Source: JASFTV01 sp050050615 (GTDB lineage: Bacteria > Desulfobacterota > DSM-4660 > Desulfatiglandales > HGW-15). From it: DNA of 14,243 bases. The stretch spans positions 1-14,243 of the forward strand of contig JASFTV010000056.1 in the NCBI GenBank assembly GCA_050050615.1. Direction: 5' to 3'. The translations under genes and the position numbers were made by a program. The notes under the pieces were generated by a model. That model saw only the letters and a program-made list of their open reading frames with translations. It had not been told where the DNA came from and searched no databases. Shown piece after piece: positions 6,908-13,464 of the stretch (the first letter of the stretch is position 1; each line of letters starts with the position of its first letter).

Positions 6908-8215
6908 TCAGTTTTCACTGGTCCGTCTTTTGACCTTCAGAATCAAACCGTCTGCACTCTCCACCTGAACCTTTTCTCCCGGCTCAATTTTGTCCCTGGA
7001 TGTGGCCCGCCAGTATTCCCCACGAACAAAAATAAGCCCTTCAGGATCGATGGGCTCCTTGACCAACCCCACCTTTCCTATCAATCCGTCCATCCCGCTC
7101 TTGGGGCTTGATCGATAAGCGCGAAAGGCGAGGGTTGAAACCGCGACGAAAAACCCCGCAATCAGGACAATGGTGGGCGCCATTAGCCTCAGAGAGACCC
7201 CAACATCTTCAAAAAGCATAATGGAGCCCAGGGTGAGAGAAATGATGCCGCCGAGGGAAAGCATCCCATAGCTCGTGATTTTGATCTCCGCGACAAAGAA
7301 TATGATAGCCAGGGCAATCAGCAGAAGACCCGCGTAATTGACCGGTAAGGTCTGAAAGGAATAAAAGGCAAGAATGAGAGATATGGCGCCTATAACCCCG
7401 GGAAGAATAGCACCGGGGTGAGCGAGTTCAAAATACAATCCGGCGAGGCCAATCATCATCAGGATATAGGCGATATTAGGGTCACTAATAACTTTCAATA
7501 CTTTGTCCCTGAATCCAGGGTGGTGGTATTCCTTGGTAAGGCCCTTTGTTTTGAGGGTAATCTTACCCTGCCGCAGCGTGATCTCCCTTCCGTCCAGAAG
7601 CGTTAAGAGGTCGTCTACATCCGCTGCCACCAGGTCAACCACATTTTTCTTGACAGCCTCTTCTGCCGTAATGGATACGCTTTCGCGAATAGCCTTCTCG
7701 ACCCACTCAGCATTTTTTCCCTTCTCTTGAGCAATGCCCCGACCATAGGATGCCATGTCATTGACCACTTTCTGAGACATGGTTTTTTCAATGTCTTTCC
7801 CCCCTGCCGTTACAGGGTGGGCAGCACCAATATTTGTCCCCGGTGCCATGGCAGCAACATGGGCAGAAACTGTGACCATAACACCCGCAGAGGCCGCTCC
7901 AGCCCCTCTGGGGGCAACGAAAACGACAACTGGAATCGAGGAATTCAGTATGGCCTTCACCATGGTTCTCATGGAAGAGGCTAGTCCTCCCGGTGTATCG
8001 AGTCGAATGATCACCAGCTCAGCGCCACGCTTTAGCGCCTTATCTATACCCCTGGTCAGAAAAGTCGCCCCTGCAGGGTTGATAGGACCCGCTAACTCTA
8101 TGATCATCACCTCACGCTCTTCGCAAAGTCCCTGAGGACTCTCGAAAAACAATATGGAAAAGAAAATAATCCCTACCAATGCCAGTAGCAAGCAGGGTAT
8201 TGGTTTCTTATTCAT
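6908..8215 (-). CDS. NfeD family membrane-bound ClpP-class serine protease
   Basis: A 435-residue long-form NfeD (STOPP). An N-terminal signal/anchor helix (8-25) precedes a ClpP-like domain (about 35-210). RLDTPGG (71-77) and GAGAASAGVMV (105-115) carry the nucleophile region with probable Ser109, and Lys149 in SQKVVND is the probable general base, 40 residues later, close to the Ser97/Lys138 spacing of the Pyrococcus enzyme. Four or five membrane helices fill about 247-365, and the C-terminal 60 residues form the OB-fold NfeD domain (IGKVGLVKEPIDPEGLIFVRGEYWRA region). GGAGGT lies 8 nt before the ATG, and the start overlaps the stop of the uracil-DNA glycosylase gene by 8 bp. It is expected to process membrane proteins together with the adjacent slipin. 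Confidence 0.95.
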   Translation of the reverse strand: MNKKPIPCLLLALVGIIFFSILFFESPQGLCEEREVMIIELAGPINPAGATFLTRGIDKALKRGAELVIIRLDTPGGLASSMRTMVKAILNSSIPVVVFVAPRGAGAASAGVMVTVSAHVAAMAPGTNIGAAHPVTAGGKDIEKTMSQKVVNDMASYGRGIAQEKGKNAEWVEKAIRESVSITAEEAVKKNVVDLVAADVDDLLTLLDGREITLRQGKITLKTKGLTKEYHHPGFRDKVLKVISDPNIAYILMMIGLAGLYFELAHPGAILPGVIGAISLILAFYSFQTLPVNYAGLLLIALAIIFFVAEIKITSYGMLSLGGIISLTLGSIMLFEDVGVSLRLMAPTIVLIAGFFVAVSTLAFRAYRSSPKSGMDGLIGKVGLVKEPIDPEGLIFVRGEYWRATSRDKIEPGEKVQVESADGLILKVKRRTSEN

Positions 8216-8927
8216 TTCTTTTGACCTCCAATCCCAAATGCCCCATGATCTGCTGGGCGTCCTCCCAAACCTGGCGCTTCGCTGAAGGATTCCGGAGGAG
8301 GTACGCCGGGTGATAGGTGGGCATCAACGGGATGTCCAAAAAGGCAAACCATTTTCCTCTTTCCTGGGTGATTTTGAATTCCGTGCCCAGAAGGCTCTGA
8401 GCCGGCACTCGGCCCAAAGTGCAAATGACCTCCGGGCCAATAATCCGGAGCTGCTGTTTCAAGAAAGGCATGCAAGCCTCAATTTCGTCACTATCGGGAT
8501 CCCGGTTGTGAGGGGGCCGGCATTTAACAACATTACAGATATAAACCTCCTCTCGCTTCAGCCCCATCCCCTTTTCAATAATCCTGGTCAGAAGTCTTCC
8601 TGCCTCACCGACGAACGGTCTTCCAGCCAAATCTTCTTCTCTCCCGGGCCCCTCGCCCACAAACACCAGCCGCGCTTTGGGCGAGCCTTCGCCGAAGACC
8701 AGGTTGGTCCGGCCGCGGCACAGCTTGCACCTCTTGCAGTCACCAATAAAGTCTCTTAAATCGTTGAGGGAATGCGGATCCGCCAGTCCGGGCTCAAGAT
8801 AGCTAAGGGTTGAGGGAGAAAATGTTGGAGGCTCAAGGCCCATATCCCGATCGACAACCATGAGGTTCTTTAACTGGCTGACAATCGCTTTCAATTCTTC
8901 TTTCGGGCTTAAGATACGGCTTGCCAT
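8208..8927 (-). CDS. family 4 uracil-DNA glycosylase (4Fe-4S)
   Basis: A 239-residue glycosylase that removes uracil from DNA in the cytoplasm. The family 4 motif VGEGPGREEDLAGRPFVGEAG (90-110) contains the GEGPG catalytic loop, and HPAYLLRNP (206-214) is the second active-site motif. Four cysteines match the iron-sulfur ligands: C64 and C67 (CKRC), C136 (VKCRPP) and C152 (ACMPF); the last pair is 16 apart, as in the Thermus enzyme. Compared with the roughly 200-residue family norm, it has an N-terminal extension of about 50 residues with no recognised domain. Its start overlaps the coaBC stop by 19 bp and its end overlaps nfeD by 8 bp, so the three genes are translationally coupled. Similar domains occur fused to phage-type DNA polymerases, but nothing here suggests that. 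Confidence 0.94.
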   Translation of the reverse strand: MASRILSPKEELKAIVSQLKNLMVVDRDMGLEPPTFSPSTLSYLEPGLADPHSLNDLRDFIGDCKRCKLCRGRTNLVFGEGSPKARLVFVGEGPGREEDLAGRPFVGEAGRLLTRIIEKGMGLKREEVYICNVVKCRPPHNRDPDSDEIEACMPFLKQQLRIIGPEVICTLGRVPAQSLLGTEFKITQERGKWFAFLDIPLMPTYHPAYLLRNPSAKRQVWEDAQQIMGHLGLEVKRNE

Positions 8928-10108
8928 AGCCCCTTGATCCTATCCAGAACATGGTCCGCCACCTCCTCCTTAGTCATGAGGGGCAACTCCTCCACGTGAC
9001 CGTCCCTATAGATAATTTTAACCGCGTTGGTATCCGATTCAAAGCCGGCGTCTTCTCTGGACACATCATTCGCCACGATCATATCAAGGTTTTTTTGACG
9101 CAGTTTTTCCGCTGCATGGCCAAGGAGATCCTGGGTCTCGGCCGCAAACCCCACCAAGAGACAACGGCCGTCTCCCTTGCTGCTCCCCAGTTCTGCCAGA
9201 ATATCGGGATTACGCACCAGCTCAAGATGTTGGATGTCATCCAACTTCTTGATTTTGTGGTTGGATCTCTCCCGGGGCCTGTAGTCCAAAACCGCCGCTG
9301 CTTTAACAATCACATTACATTTGGGGCGGCATTCAAGAACCGCTCGCCTCATCTCTTCTGCTGTTTCGACTCTCGTAAAGGTGATATGCCTTGGTGGGCT
9401 CAAACTCGTAGGCCCGCTGACAAGTGTGACCTCCGCGCCTCTCGATCTGGCAGCGCTAGCTAGGGCGTAGCCCATTTTGCCGCTCGACCGATTGCTCATG
9501 TATCGCACCGGATCGATGGATTCCTTTGTCGGCCCCGCACTGACAAGAATCTTTAGATCTGTCAAATCTTGCTTCGAAAGCAAGATTCTGGCCTCCTCGA
9601 TGATCTCTTCAGGCTCTGGAAGCCGACCCAGACCCTCAGCTCCGCAGGCCAACTCACCCTCAGCAGGGGCCATCACCGCATAACCTCTTTCTCTTAGCAA
9701 CCTGATGTTGTCTTGAACAGCGGGATTCAAGAACATCTGGCTGTTCATAGAGGGGCAAACGAGTATTTTGGCCGTGGCCGCCAGGACCAGCGTGGAGAGA
9801 AAATCATCCCCTATCCCATGGGCCATCTTACCGATAAAATTGGCCGTTGCAGGCGCTATGATGATCAGATCTGTCTCCTGGCCCCAAGCAATATGGTCCA
9901 TGGGCGCTGTTTCGGAATCCCACATATCCGAGACGACTCTCTTGCCCGAAAGGGCCTCAAAAGTTAGGGGTGTGATGAATTTGGTCGCATGCGCGGTCAT
10001 CGCCACACTCGTATCAGCGCCTGCCCTGACCAGAAGGCGAACCAATTCGGCTGCCTTGTACGCCGCGATACCACCCGTCACGCCCACGATGACCTTTTTC
10101 TCTTTCAT
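8909..10108 (-). CDS. coaBC: bifunctional phosphopantothenoylcysteine decarboxylase / phosphopantothenate-cysteine ligase
   Basis: A 399-residue two-domain enzyme of coenzyme A synthesis. Residues 1-180 are the FMN-dependent CoaC decarboxylase: VGVTGGIAAYKAAEL (8-22), His72 in MDHIAW, the substrate-recognition motif PSMNSQMF (119-126) with Asn122, and Cys155 in ACGAEGLGRL. Residues about 185-399 are the CoaB ligase: ILVSAGPTKESIDPVRYMSNRSSGKMG region (187-213), AAAVLDYRP (270-278), the KIKK lysines (285-288), FAAET and NDVSREDAGFESDTN. Together they turn 4'-phosphopantothenate and cysteine into 4'-phosphopantetheine using CTP. The start has only a weak ribosome site and lies 18 bp after the lipoprotein stop, consistent with coupling. 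Confidence 0.96.
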   Translation of the reverse strand: MKEKKVIVGVTGGIAAYKAAELVRLLVRAGADTSVAMTAHATKFITPLTFEALSGKRVVSDMWDSETAPMDHIAWGQETDLIIIAPATANFIGKMAHGIGDDFLSTLVLAATAKILVCPSMNSQMFLNPAVQDNIRLLRERGYAVMAPAEGELACGAEGLGRLPEPEEIIEEARILLSKQDLTDLKILVSAGPTKESIDPVRYMSNRSSGKMGYALASAARSRGAEVTLVSGPTSLSPPRHITFTRVETAEEMRRAVLECRPKCNVIVKAAAVLDYRPRERSNHKIKKLDDIQHLELVRNPDILAELGSSKGDGRCLLVGFAAETQDLLGHAAEKLRQKNLDMIVANDVSREDAGFESDTNAVKIIYRDGHVEELPLMTKEEVADHVLDRIKGLWQAVS

Positions 10109-10126
10109 AAATCGCTTGTCCGAGGT

Positions 10127-10912
10127 TCAAAACCCCCCGAATTCTTCAATCTCCTCTACTTTTGCCTTGGTGGTCCATGAATCACCAAGATTCAGCGCCT
10201 TCTGGATCTCTTTGCCTAAAGCATCCGCCTCTCTCTTTTTCTTGAAAAAACCGACACGAAGCCGCATCCACTCCTTTCCCTTGACAGTGCCCCGAGTAAT
10301 GTACGCCGGGTAGCCTTTCTTGATGAGAGTAACGGTCAGAGGTACGATCTCCTTCTTCTTCGTCGAAGAAAGAACATTGACGACATAGGGTTTGGCAGCG
10401 CTCTTTTTGGCGTTTTCCTTTACCTCGCCCGGCGTAATGATCTCTAGTTTCATGCCCTCTGGAAGCGCTTTGTCTGGAAGATCTTCGCCGGGCATTAGTT
10501 TCCTGAGCTTATCCCAATTAAGTCGAAAAAGGATGGGCCATTTCAATGGATCTCGGTAAACGTCTTTTCGAGCTGCTATACTGGAGAGGCTCTCACCCTT
10601 TTTGACGCTATAGTGACCGGCCTGCTTTTCCAGTTCTGTCGCTTCTTTCGTGTCTTCTGCCTTCGGTTCGCTTTGTCCTTTTCTTTCGACAGCCGCTGTT
10701 GTTACGTCGACATCCGTCTTTTCCTTGAATTCGGAACTTTTTTTCTCATCGCTTGAGGCAAGTTTCGCCTTTTGGGGAGCCGGCTTCATAATGCGCTTTA
10801 CGACCTTCGGTGGTTGCGCAGGGGCTCGAGGCCTTTCTTCCCTCGAACACCCCAGTCCCGATAAAAAGAACGTAAGACCAATGATAATTGTAGTTGCAAG
10901 AACCGCCATCAC
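10127..10912 (-). CDS. probable lipoprotein with LysM and SPOR-like domains
   Basis: A 261-residue envelope protein. The first 21 residues are a hydrophobic signal sequence ending at LSGLGC; Cys22 would be lipidated, although glycine at -3 makes the lipobox imperfect. Residues 23-95 are a low-complexity, lysine/proline/glutamate-rich linker. Residues 98-160 are an extended LysM domain (YSVKKGESLSSIAARKDVY, then DPLKWPILFRLN), a peptidoglycan-binding fold. Residues 174-250 have the SPOR pattern (KPYVVNVLSSTKKKEIVPL, then KGYPAYI, EWMRLRVGFF). The start is GTG at 10912 or ATG at 10909; an in-frame TAG upstream limits it, and no strong ribosome site is visible. It heads the coaBC run from a good promoter. 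It likely binds the cell wall in the periplasm, perhaps at division sites; the partner is unknown. Confidence 0.82.
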   Translation of the reverse strand: MMAVLATTIIIGLTFFLSGLGCSREERPRAPAQPPKVVKRIMKPAPQKAKLASSDEKKSSEFKEKTDVDVTTAAVERKGQSEPKAEDTKEATELEKQAGHYSVKKGESLSSIAARKDVYRDPLKWPILFRLNWDKLRKLMPGEDLPDKALPEGMKLEIITPGEVKENAKKSAAKPYVVNVLSSTKKKEIVPLTVTLIKKGYPAYITRGTVKGKEWMRLRVGFFKKKREADALGKEIQKALNLGDSWTTKAKVEEIEEFGGF

Positions 10913-10922
10913 GCTTCTGTAG

Positions 10923-10997
10923 TCAGAGGCGAAAATCGACGAAATAGCTCCCTACGGAGATCTCCTGAGAAGCTACAAACCCCTGAAGGTCATTCAT
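10923..10997 (-). CDS. candidate 24-residue leader peptide upstream of the lipoprotein gene
   Basis: ATG at 10997 opens a frame of 24 codons (MNDLQGFVASQEISVGSYF and so on) ending in TGA 10 bp before the lipoprotein GTG. It begins a few bases after the predicted transcript start, so it would be nearly leaderless, and it has no clear Shine-Dalgarno site. Its composition is protein-like, but a frame of this size is common by chance. Included as a weak candidate because of its position between promoter and gene. Confidence 0.2.
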   Translation of the reverse strand: MNDLQGFVASQEISVGSYFVDFRL

Positions 10998-11006
10998 TTT
11001 TTCTTT

Positions 11007-11035
11007 ATTAAAGCGTAAAATTCCTGACTTGACAA
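11007..11035 (-). promoter_or_regulatory. sigma70-type promoter for the lipoprotein-coaBC-udg-nfeD run
   Basis: Read on the minus strand, TTGTCA (11035-11030) and TTTAAT (11012-11007) have a 17-nt spacer and each matches five of six consensus bases. Transcription would start near 11000, leaving about 88 nt before the lipoprotein start. A 10-bp palindrome GGAGATCTCC at 10956-10965 lies in that leader. Confidence 0.6.
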
Positions 11036-11088
11036 TAAAAATCTAAACTGGCGCCCATGCCATAAACGGCCCTTCCCGTGATCTGTCC

Positions 11089-11117
11089 TTGACACCAAAA
11101 GGGCCCTTCCCTATACT
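11089..11117 (+). promoter_or_regulatory. strong sigma70-type promoter for the PurD-like gene
   Basis: TTGACA at 11089-11094 is a perfect -35 and TATACT at 11112-11117 has five of six -10 bases, with a 17-nt spacer. Transcription would begin near 11124, about 190 nt before the ATG of the ligase gene. Its divergent partner has its -35 at 11030-11035. Confidence 0.7.
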
Positions 11118-11138
11118 CCCCAAACAGGTTTCACCTCT

Positions 11139-11209
11139 GAGGGAGAATTTGGATTAGAAGCCATCAACCCATGGTTCTTCAATAAACAAGAAGAGAGGGA
11201 GAGATTTGG
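11139..11209 (+). repeat. imperfect direct repeat with purine-rich, Shine-Dalgarno-like cores in the PurD leader
   Basis: GAGGGAGAATTTGG (11139-11152) recurs as GAGGGAGAGATTTGG (11195-11209), differing by one inserted GA step. Both copies contain a strong ribosome-binding core. Only the second has a start codon (TTG/GTG) at a suitable distance. Confidence 0.4.
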
Positions 11210-11295
11210 TGGGCTTTCTTGGGTTTTCTATTGAAGATGTCCCCCTTGTGGGCGGGGAGATTCACCGTGCTGTCTGCGAACGTAAACATGATTGA
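11209..11295 (+). CDS. candidate 28-residue leader peptide in front of the PurD-like gene
   Basis: GTG at 11209 (with an in-frame TTG just before it) opens 28 codons beginning VGFLGFSIEDVPLVGGEI and ends at TGA 11293-11295, 21 bp before the ligase ATG. GAGGGAGAG at 11195-11203 lies 5 nt upstream, the best ribosome site in the leader. A second overlapping frame (ATG 11237 to TGA 11320, 27 residues) ends in an ATGA overlap with the ligase start. Either could couple translation; neither resembles a known peptide. Chance remains a serious alternative. Confidence 0.3.
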   Translation: MGFLGFSIEDVPLVGGEIHRAVCERKHD

Positions 11296-11316
11296 AGCAT
11301 TTAGGGGCGTTGGAGC

Positions 11317-12675
11317 ATGAAGGTACTCGTTTATGGTTCTGGCGGCAGAGATCATTGTCTCGCTGATAGCTATGCAGACAGTCAGCATGTGGATAAGGTC
11401 TACATTTGTCCTGGGAATCCCGGAGTCGTGTATACCGCCAAGGGTAAGAGAGGACTCATAGAAGTCATAAACTTGAATGATTTCAATCAAGTTGCCGATT
11501 TCTGTGTGGAAAAGAGCGTGGATCTTGTCGATGTGGGTTCTGAAAACCCGCTTGAAGAGGGACTCATTGATGTCCTGAACGAGAGAGGAATACGAACGCT
11601 CGGCCCGAAGAAGGCGTTTGTAAGAATGGAGAGCGACCGGGCATTTACGGACGATCTATTAAGGGAAATCGGTGTTCCGAAACCGGAGTACGTGGTTTTT
11701 GATGACCCTTTGAAGGCCAAGGCATACGTCCGGAATATCGGCTACCAGGTCGTTATCAAGGCCAACGGCCTTGCAGCAGGAAAGGGAGCCATCGTCTGCG
11801 GGGATATCCCTGATGCTGAGGCGGCCATTGAAAAAATCATGGTCGAAAAGGTGTTTGGTGAATCCGGCAACAAAGTGGTCATCGAAGAGCGGAAATATGG
11901 GACGGAAATCTCCTTTTTCGCCTACCTGGATGGTGAGCACGTCATGCCATTAAGGATGTTCGCACAGGACTATAAGCCGGCCTTTGATCCAGACGACGAA
12001 GAATCTATTGAGCGCTTTGGTGGGAATCTTAATACAGGAGGAACCGGTTGTTATTGTCCCCACAAGCTGGTCAGCCCCTGGCTCGTCAATCGAATCATCA
12101 AAGAAATCGTAAATCCCACGGTCAACGCCGTCTACAATAAATTGGGTTGGGCATACAAAGGGGTCCTTTATTTTGGTCTCAACCTCGACCCCTATGATAG
12201 ACTCGATGTTTTTGAAATCAACGTCAGACACGGTGACCCCGAGTGGGAAGTTCTTGCCCGCAAATTGAGTACGGATCTCTTTGAGATGGGAACGGCCGTC
12301 TGGGAAGGGAACCTTGATATGATCAAACAGGTTTGGAACAAGCAGTATTACGTAGACGTGATTGCGATGGAAGGCCGTTCAAAGGCCTCTCGAGGCTGGA
12401 ATAAGGGCTATCCGGGCCGCTATGGCAAAGGCCACAAGATTGTCGGTCTTGATGATATCGGCAAGGGCATTGCCATCTATTTTGCAGGTGTTGACGAAGA
12501 TCAGGAAAAGGGCCTGGTCACTTTCGGAGGGCGGGTTCTCCATGTAATCGCCGGAGACGCCACCCTGGAGGGCGCCAGAGATAAGGCTTACAGGAACGTA
12601 AAAAGGATCGCTTTCCTGGACCATAATAATAACAACACCAATTGCATGCGTTTCAGGGAAACCATAGGACTCTAG
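11317..12675 (+). CDS. divergent phosphoribosylamine-glycine ligase (PurD/GARS family, ATP-grasp)
   Basis: A 452-residue ATP-grasp protein, slightly longer than PurD (about 430). The N-terminal domain starts MKVLVYGSGGRDHCLA and has CPGNPG and GSENPLEEGLIDVL. The ATP-grasp core has KANGLAAGKGAIV (148-160), EERKYGTEISFFAYLDG (190-206) and the metal-binding FEINVRHGDPEWE (299-311). The C-terminal domain keeps GYPGRYGKGHKIVGLDD and TFGGRVLHV. PurD joins phosphoribosylamine, glycine and ATP in purine synthesis. Differences are notable: the usual GPNTGGMGAYSP signature reads NLNTGGTGCYCP (237-248), about ten residues (PDDEESIERFGG) are inserted before it, and GDPETQ reads GDPEWE. AGGGG lies 9 nt before the ATG. 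It may be a second, variant GARS or a related amide ligase acting on another substrate. Confidence 0.85.
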   Translation: MKVLVYGSGGRDHCLADSYADSQHVDKVYICPGNPGVVYTAKGKRGLIEVINLNDFNQVADFCVEKSVDLVDVGSENPLEEGLIDVLNERGIRTLGPKKAFVRMESDRAFTDDLLREIGVPKPEYVVFDDPLKAKAYVRNIGYQVVIKANGLAAGKGAIVCGDIPDAEAAIEKIMVEKVFGESGNKVVIEERKYGTEISFFAYLDGEHVMPLRMFAQDYKPAFDPDDEESIERFGGNLNTGGTGCYCPHKLVSPWLVNRIIKEIVNPTVNAVYNKLGWAYKGVLYFGLNLDPYDRLDVFEINVRHGDPEWEVLARKLSTDLFEMGTAVWEGNLDMIKQVWNKQYYVDVIAMEGRSKASRGWNKGYPGRYGKGHKIVGLDDIGKGIAIYFAGVDEDQEKGLVTFGGRVLHVIAGDATLEGARDKAYRNVKRIAFLDHNNNNTNCMRFRETIGL

Positions 12676-12688
12676 GGGATCTGCAGGG

Positions 12689-13237
12689 TTAATCTCCCAA
12701 GGTCTCCGAAACGGCCAGGAAAAGGTCTGCATCCCGTACGACCCCAACGAATTGCTCCTTTTCGTAGACAGGGATGATGGTTATTTTGTTCCGAAACAAA
12801 AGCTTGAGCGCCTCCAGGATATCGGACTCGGCCTGAATGGTCCCCCGAACTTTCAGCATAATATCTTCCACCTTTGTCTCAGCATTCTTCATCACCCTGG
12901 CATGGAAGTGGGCTTTCGACTCATCCAAGGCGTGGGCATCCGCCTCGGCAAAGGCCACTGAGATGCCCAATGCCGCTAATTTCGCGCTCAGCCCGCCGGC
13001 AACCTCAGGGATGAGGACCTTGAGTATCGTCTGGAAATCGAGTATGCCCACCAATTTTTTTGTGTTATCCACGACCAGCACCGTGCGGGGCCCTGCTTCG
13101 GTACACAAGCCGGCTTCCAACTCGCAGTAGGACTTTTTCAGGGTGAGAACCGCATCACGCAAGGTACTCCCCGGACCCACCACCGAATAGTTCGCAAGAG
13201 GGATCATCACGTCTCTGACTTTTTTCTGGATAAGCAT
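12689..13237 (-). CDS. two-CBS-domain protein
   Basis: A 182-residue soluble protein with a pair of CBS domains, which usually bind adenine nucleotides and regulate a partner. CBS1 spans about 6-75 (KVRDVMIPLANYSVVGPGST, then TVLVVDNTKKLVGILDFQ) with an insertion of some 15 residues (SYCELEAGLCTEAGP). CBS2 spans about 122-178 (KVEDIMLKVRGTIQAESDI, then ITIIPVYEKEQFVGVVRDAD). The linker (98-115) contains several histidines and acids (DAHALDESKAHFHAR), a possible but unproven metal site. AAGGAGA lies 7 nt before the ATG. It follows a TauE permease and a DUF1634-like membrane protein on the same strand, so it is probably their nucleotide-sensing regulator. Its 3' end is 13 bp from the convergent PurD-like gene, with no terminator between them. 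Confidence 0.9.
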   Translation of the reverse strand: MLIQKKVRDVMIPLANYSVVGPGSTLRDAVLTLKKSYCELEAGLCTEAGPRTVLVVDNTKKLVGILDFQTILKVLIPEVAGGLSAKLAALGISVAFAEADAHALDESKAHFHARVMKNAETKVEDIMLKVRGTIQAESDILEALKLLFRNKITIIPVYEKEQFVGVVRDADLFLAVSETLGD

Positions 13238-13464
13238 GATCTCGTCTCCTTCGTAGTTTCCAAAACCGATTCCGCAGAACGGGATGGTATCGTAAAGCTT
13301 TCCTCATAAAATAGTGTTTTTGTGAGATGCGGTCTTTAGAAAAGGGCATGACCTCCTTGAAGCCAGCTGTGGAGGTGAAGAATTCTTGAAGCCACCGGGT
13401 ATGCCGGTGGATCCCGATTCCATCAGAAACGGGCCTATCCAGATTCCTAAGCTACCCTCGTCCT
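13238..13464. other. intergenic region with direct repeat and hairpin
   Basis: About 230 bp between the DUF1634-like and CBS genes. CTTGAAGCCA occurs at 13356-13365 and 13385-13394. The second copy runs into a perfect 7-bp hairpin, CCACCGG/CCGGTGG, at 13392-13410 with a 5-nt loop. AAGAATTCTT, a 10-bp palindrome, sits just before the second copy. No T-run follows the stem on either strand, so it reads as an mRNA-stability or repetitive element more than a terminator. Confidence 0.45.

Noticed and set aside
11021..11066. TTGACA at 11029-11034 as a second plus-strand promoter
   Set aside because: No acceptable -10 hexamer lies 16-18 nt downstream; the same bases serve better as the minus-strand -35 region.
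13155..13349. A 64-codon minus-strand frame with GGAGG next to its ATG, overlapping the CBS gene start
   Set aside because: The spacing of the ribosome site is too short, the product is arginine-rich with no recognisable pattern, and its last third lies out of frame inside the well-supported CBS gene.
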